Shown here one piece after another: positions 60,158-64,000 of a DNA stretch of 64,000 nt. The notes beneath the pieces are model-generated. The model worked only from the letters and a program-made list of their open reading frames with translations. It was not told where the DNA came from and ran no database searches. Position 1 is the first letter of the stretch; every line of letters starts with the position of its first letter. The stretch covers positions 62,001 to 126,000 of the forward strand of contig CAVXCV010000002.1 of the NCBI GenBank assembly GCA_963760405.1. The letters are read 5' to 3'. The position numbers and the translations under genes were made by a program. The DNA comes from RYN-230 sp963760405. Its GTDB lineage: Bacteria > Actinomycetota > Actinomycetes > Streptosporangiales > Streptosporangiaceae.

Positions 60158-63100
60158 TCAGTCGCGCGGCTTCTCCCGCATCTCGAACGTCTCGATCACA
60201 TCGGCGATCCGGACGTCGTTGTAGCCGATGCCGATACCGCACTCGAAGCCCTCGCGGACCTCGGTCGCGTCCTCCTTGAACCGGCGCAGCGAGTCGACCG
60301 TCAGGTTGTCCGAGATCACCACGCCGTCCCGGACCAGCCTCGCCTTGCTGCCGCGGGTGATCGTCCCGGAGCGCACGATGCAGCCGGCCACGTTGCCGAC
60401 CCGCGGCACCCGGAAGACCTCCCTGATCTCGGCCGTGCCCAGCTGAGCTTCCTCGAACTCGGGCTTGAGCATGCCCTTGAGCGCGGCCTCGATCTCCTCG
60501 ATCGCCTGGTAGATGACCGAGTAGTAGCGGATGTCCACGCCCTCGCGCTGGGCCAGCTCGCCAGCCCGGCCAGCTGGCCGGACGTTGAAGCCCACGATCA
60601 CGGCCTCGGAGGCGATAGCCAGGTTCACGTCGTCCTGGGTGATGGCGCCGACGCCGCGGCCGATGACCCGCAGGCTGACCTCTTCGCCCACATCGATCTT
60701 GAGCAGCGCGTCCTCCAGGGCCTCGACCGAGCCGGACACGTCGCCCTTGATGATGAGCAGCAGTTCTTCCCGCTCACCCGACTTGAGCGCGGACTCCAGG
60801 TCCTCCAGGGTGACCCGCGGCCGCCGCTGCGCGAACATGGCGTTGCGTTCCCTGGCCTCGCGGCGTTCCGCGATCTGCCTGGCCACCCGGTCGTCCCCGA
60901 CGACCAGGAAGCTGTCGCCCGCATCCGGCACGGCGGTGAGGCCGAGCACCTGCACCGGGCGCGACGGGGGCGCGTCCGGCACCGGGACACCGTTGTCGTC
61001 GAGCAGCGCCCGGACCCGCCCGAACGCCTCGCCCGCCACGATGGAGTCGCCCACGTGCAGCGTGCCCCGCTGGACCAGGACGGTGGCCACCGGGCCGCGG
61101 CCACGGTCCAGGTGCGCCTCGATGGCCACGCCCTGACCCGGCTGCTCCGGGTTGGCCCGCAGGTCAAGCTCGGCATCCGCGGTCAGCACGATGGCCTCGA
61201 GCAGCTCGGTGATGCCGATGCCCTGCCGGGCGGAGACGTCCACGAACAGCGTCGTGCCACCGAACTCCTCGGCGACCAGGCCGTACTCGGTGAGCTGGGA
61301 CCGCACCCGGGCCGGGTCCGCCCCCTCCTTATCGATCTTGTTCACCGCGACCACGATCGGCACGCCAGCCGCCTGGGCGTGGTTCAGCGCCTCAGTGGTC
61401 TGGGGCTTCACCCCGTCATCGGCCGCGACCACGAGCACCACCAGGTCGGTGGTTTCCGCGCCGCGGGCCCGCATGGCGGTGAACGCCTCGTGGCCGGGGG
61501 TGTCGATGAAGGTGATCTTGCGCTCCTGGCCGTCCACCTCGGTGGTGACCTGGTAGGCACCAATGTGCTGGGTGATCCCGCCCGCTTCCCGGGCGGCCAC
61601 GTTGGTGTGCCGGATCGCATCCAGCAGCCGGGTCTTGCCGTGGTCGACATGACCCATCACGGTCACCACCGGCGGCCGGGCGACCAGGGCCTCCTCGCCG
61701 CCCTCGTCCTCACCGAACTCGATGTCGAACGACTCGAGCAGCTCCCTGTCCTCTTCCTCGGGGGAGACCACCTGGACGTTGTAGTTGAGCTCGGCGCCGA
61801 GCAGCTGCAGCGTCTCGTCGTTCACCGACTGGGTGGCGGTCACCATCTCACCGAGATGGAACAGCACCTGGACCAGTGAGGCCGGGTTGACCCCGATCTT
61901 GTCGGCGAAGTCGCTCAGCGAGGCGCCCCGGGACAGCCGGATGACCTGGCCATTCCCACGCGGGATCTGCACGCCGCCGATCGTCGGGGCCTGCATGTTG
62001 TCGAATTCCTGGCGCCGCTGCTTGCGGGACTTGCGGCCGCGCTGCGACGGCCGGCCACCCGGCCGCCCGAACGCGCCCTGGGTGCCGCTGCGGCCACGGC
62101 CGCCGCCACCACCAGGCCGGCCAGCACCGCCACCGCCACCGAGGCCGGGCCGCGGGCCGGCCCCGCCACCGCCGCCGGGACGCCCGACACCAGCGCCGGG
62201 ACCACCACGGCCACCGCCGCCGGGACGGCCGGCCCCGGCGCCGCCGGGACCACCGCGGCTGGGACCACCCGGTCCGCCACCGGGGCCACGGGCCGGGCGG
62301 GGGGGCATGTTGCTGGGGCTGGGCCGCGGACCGCCGGGCCGGGCCATGTCCGCCGGGCTGGGCCGTCCTGGCCCGCGCGGGCCAGCTGGCCGCGGGCCGC
62401 CAGGCCGGGCGTTGCCCTGCCCGGGCGCAGCCGGTCCGGCCGGCCCGGAAGCACCTGGCTGGCCGGGCCGGGGCGGGGCGCCGCGCGGGGCAGAGCCCAT
62501 GCCGGACGCCATCGGCGCGTATGGGTTGTTACCGGGCCTGGGCCCGGGACGCGGGGCACCACGGCCGGGCGCACCCGGCCGGGGCGAACCGGACCTCGGG
62601 GCGCCGGGTGCCTGGCTGCCCTGGCCAGGGCGCGGGCCCGCGGGCCGCGGGCCGGGCACCGGGCCGGTGCTGCGCGGCGGCCCGGACGGCCGCGGCCCGG
62701 ACGGCGCGCCGTCCGAGGGCACGGGCGGGACCGGGGCCCGGGGCGTGGCCGCGGGCGCGGCCGGGCTGGCCGGGCCGCTGGCCGCCGCAGCCGGGCTGGA
62801 CCCGGCCGGAGCCTGACTGGCGGCCGGGGCCGGCGGGCCCGCTGCCTGCGGGCTGGCTGCGGCCGGGGTGCCTGCCGACGCCGGGGCCGGGGCCGGTGGC
62901 CGGGCCGGCCCAGGCCGGGGCCCGGGGCGTCCGTTGCCGCCTGCGGTCTGAACTGGTACCGCCGGCCCGGGGGACGCGGCCGCCGGGGCCGCACCTGGCG
63001 CCGACGGCGCCGGTCCCTGAGATCGCCGGCCCTGGGCCTTGGGGGCCTGGGTCGCGAACGCTTCCTTGAGCCTGCGGACTACTGGCGCCTCGATCGTCGA

Positions 63101-63205
63101 TGACGCCGAACGAACGAACTCACCCATTTCCTGGAGCTTGGCCATCACGGCCTTGCTCTCTACACCGAACTCCTTCGCGAGCTCGTATACCCGGACCTTC
63201 GCCAC
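60158..63205 (-). CDS. infB: translation initiation factor IF-2
   Basis: GTPase that brings initiator tRNA to the 30S subunit. 1015 aa from GTG 63205 (AKVRVYELAKEFGVESK), preceded by GAGGGAGCGCA. Residues about 60-390 are a long Pro/Ala/Gly/Arg-rich disordered N-terminal region, common in actinobacteria. The IF-2N motif GASLSDFADKIGVNPASLV is near 445; the G domain has GHVDHGKTRLLD, DTPGHEAF and VAVNKIDK; domains II-IV fill the rest. It lies 115 nt after ylxR. Confidence 0.97.
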   Translation of the reverse strand: MAKVRVYELAKEFGVESKAVMAKLQEMGEFVRSASSTIEAPVVRRLKEAFATQAPKAQGRRSQGPAPSAPGAAPAAASPGPAVPVQTAGGNGRPGPRPGPARPPAPAPASAGTPAAASPQAAGPPAPAASQAPAGSSPAAAASGPASPAAPAATPRAPVPPVPSDGAPSGPRPSGPPRSTGPVPGPRPAGPRPGQGSQAPGAPRSGSPRPGAPGRGAPRPGPRPGNNPYAPMASGMGSAPRGAPPRPGQPGASGPAGPAAPGQGNARPGGPRPAGPRGPGRPSPADMARPGGPRPSPSNMPPRPARGPGGGPGGPSRGGPGGAGAGRPGGGGRGGPGAGVGRPGGGGGAGPRPGLGGGGGAGRPGGGGGRGRSGTQGAFGRPGGRPSQRGRKSRKQRRQEFDNMQAPTIGGVQIPRGNGQVIRLSRGASLSDFADKIGVNPASLVQVLFHLGEMVTATQSVNDETLQLLGAELNYNVQVVSPEEEDRELLESFDIEFGEDEGGEEALVARPPVVTVMGHVDHGKTRLLDAIRHTNVAAREAGGITQHIGAYQVTTEVDGQERKITFIDTPGHEAFTAMRARGAETTDLVVLVVAADDGVKPQTTEALNHAQAAGVPIVVAVNKIDKEGADPARVRSQLTEYGLVAEEFGGTTLFVDVSARQGIGITELLEAIVLTADAELDLRANPEQPGQGVAIEAHLDRGRGPVATVLVQRGTLHVGDSIVAGEAFGRVRALLDDNGVPVPDAPPSRPVQVLGLTAVPDAGDSFLVVGDDRVARQIAERREARERNAMFAQRRPRVTLEDLESALKSGEREELLLIIKGDVSGSVEALEDALLKIDVGEEVSLRVIGRGVGAITQDDVNLAIASEAVIVGFNVRPAGRAGELAQREGVDIRYYSVIYQAIEEIEAALKGMLKPEFEEAQLGTAEIREVFRVPRVGNVAGCIVRSGTITRGSKARLVRDGVVISDNLTVDSLRRFKEDATEVREGFECGIGIGYNDVRIADVIETFEMREKPRD

Positions 63206-63320
63206 TGCGCTCCCTCTGTCGGCCCGGCTCCACCGGGCCATCGTGGCCGATCCGGGGCAGCGCGTGCTCCGGCCGGCCTCAGCTTCTGGTTCTCATCGCC
63301 GCGTTCTCATCGCGCGCTCA

Positions 63321-63704
63321 TCACAACTGATCCCGCTTTCCCGGCAGTGCCGCTGTCTCCAGTGCTGCCGTTTCCGCCTCGGCCCTGGTCGCTCGGCCGG
63401 ATGAACCCCTAAGGACCTCGTGGTGAGGGCCGTCAGGATCCGCGCCACCCTCCCCCGCCAGGTAGCCGGTGAGCCTGCCGGCACCGAGTGGTGCCGCCTG
63501 GCGCAGCGCCCGCGATAGTGCCTTGCGGCGCTGAGCCAGCTCGAAGCATTCCTGGCTGGGATGCAGGTACGCGCCCCGGCCGGGCAACCGCGCCTGAGGG
63601 TCGGGGACGATCTCGCCTCCGGCTGCCACCAAGCGCAGCAAGTCAGACTTGGCCGTACGAGCCCTGCAGCCTACACAAGTGCGGACCGGAACCGCAGACC
63701 GCAC
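63321..63704 (-). CDS. ylxR: YlxR (DUF448) RNA-binding protein
   Basis: YlxR-family protein of about 127 aa, thought to bind RNA or RNase P. PVRTCVGCRARTAKSDLLRLV carries the family start RTCVGCR; GRGAYLHPSQECFELAQRRKALSRALR is the core helix region. GTG 63704 is the preferred start, 37 nt after nusA; the frame runs to 63767 inside nusA. The tail after residue 85 is longer and less conserved than usual. Confidence 0.92.
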   Translation of the reverse strand: MRSAVPVRTCVGCRARTAKSDLLRLVAAGGEIVPDPQARLPGRGAYLHPSQECFELAQRRKALSRALRQAAPLGAGRLTGYLAGEGGADPDGPHHEVLRGSSGRATRAEAETAALETAALPGKRDQL

Positions 63705-63741
63705 CGGCAGCAAGGACCGTCTGGCCGACGTCAACGTAAGC

Positions 63742-64000
63742 TTACCTCGCTGGTGCGTCCGCCACACCGCGCCCGGTTTCCGCCTCTCCGCCCGAGTCCG
63801 CGGTCTCCGGCAGGCCCGCGGGCTGGGCCACGGGGACAGGCTGCTCCGCGTCCGGGGGCGCGGTATCGGACCGGATGTCGATCTTCCAGCCGGTCAGCCG
63901 GGCGGCGAGCCGGGCGTTCTGCCCCTCCTTGCCGATGGCCAGCGAGAGCTGGTAGTCCGGCACGATCACCTGGGCCACCCTGGCCTGGGCGTCCAGCACG
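63742..64000 (-). CDS. nusA: transcription termination/antitermination factor NusA (partial, C-terminal end)
   Basis: Only the last 85 codons are in the window; the gene enters from the right edge. The second KH domain of NusA is clear: ARVAQVIVPDYQLSLAIGKE, GQNARLAARLTGWKIDIRSD. The remaining 45 residues are an acidic/Pro-rich tail. It is the first gene of the nusA-ylxR-infB operon seen here. Confidence 0.95.
   Translation of the reverse strand, partial: VLDAQARVAQVIVPDYQLSLAIGKEGQNARLAARLTGWKIDIRSDTAPPDAEQPVPVAQPAGLPETADSGGEAETGRGVADAPAR

Overview
The window is a 64 kb piece of a chromosome from a high-GC actinobacterium. Evidence for this: near-saturated G/C at third codon positions, frequent GTG and TTG starts, a Streptomyces-type conservon, a mycobacterium-like rpiB/pepN neighbourhood, an Eis-like acetyltransferase, and the actinobacterial order nusA-ylxR-infB-rbfA-nrnA-truB-ribF-rpsO-pnp-M16-dapB. 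I cannot name the genus. No rRNA, tRNA, insertion sequence, phage or CRISPR array was seen. Both ends cut genes: a carboxylesterase on the left and nusA on the right.

Layout. (1) 1-7.2 kb: carboxylesterase, GNAT, a phosphoesterase/phospholipase C, then a leftward set of NfeD-like small protein, flotillin (SPFH) and the hopanoid glycosyltransferase HpnB, followed by ribokinase. (2) 7.6-12 kb: an RsbU-type PP2C phosphatase (broken by frameshifts) and a MacB-like ABC transporter. (3) 12.5-21.7 kb: a leftward hopanoid operon hpnC-hpnD-hpnE-polyprenyl synthase-shc-(hpnG::ispH fusion)-hpnH. Most of its junctions are 4-nt stop/start overlaps, and it ends in a hairpin. (4) 21.7-22.8 kb: a 1.1 kb divergent intergenic region with operator-like dyads. 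(5) 22.8-28.4 kb: a conservon (cvnA-B-C-D: sensor kinase, roadblock, DUF742, GTPase) facing a membrane PP2C phosphatase. (6) 28.5-38.7 kb: Eis-like acetyltransferase, rpiB, a remnant of an Rv2466c-type DsbA protein, pepN (frameshifted), malQ, amidase and a NERD protein. (7) 38.9-49.5 kb: ilvD, menA, an SPFH/NfeD pair, an acyl-CoA synthetase (frameshifted), aldo-keto reductase, a two-propeller lipoprotein, and two DUF2277 genes around a YccF gene. (8) 49.6-64 kb: the leftward translation/RNA-processing superoperon from nusA to dapB, with an AroG-type DAHP synthase inserted between truB and ribF.

How it fits together. Regions 1 and 3 hold nearly everything for making and elaborating hopanoids: two squalene/presqualene synthase-like enzymes, the desaturase, the cyclase, the adenosyl-hopane steps and a head-group glycosyltransferase. 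IspH, an isoprenoid precursor enzyme, is fused to HpnG. HpnB sits directly behind a flotillin and a small NfeD-like protein, which suggests a link between hopanoid lipids and flotillin membrane domains. That link is inference.

Quality caveat. Four long conserved genes (the RsbU-like gene, cvnA, pepN and the acyl-CoA synthetase) are each split by one-base indels, while their protein sequence resumes perfectly in another frame. Assembly or read error is at least as likely as real gene decay.
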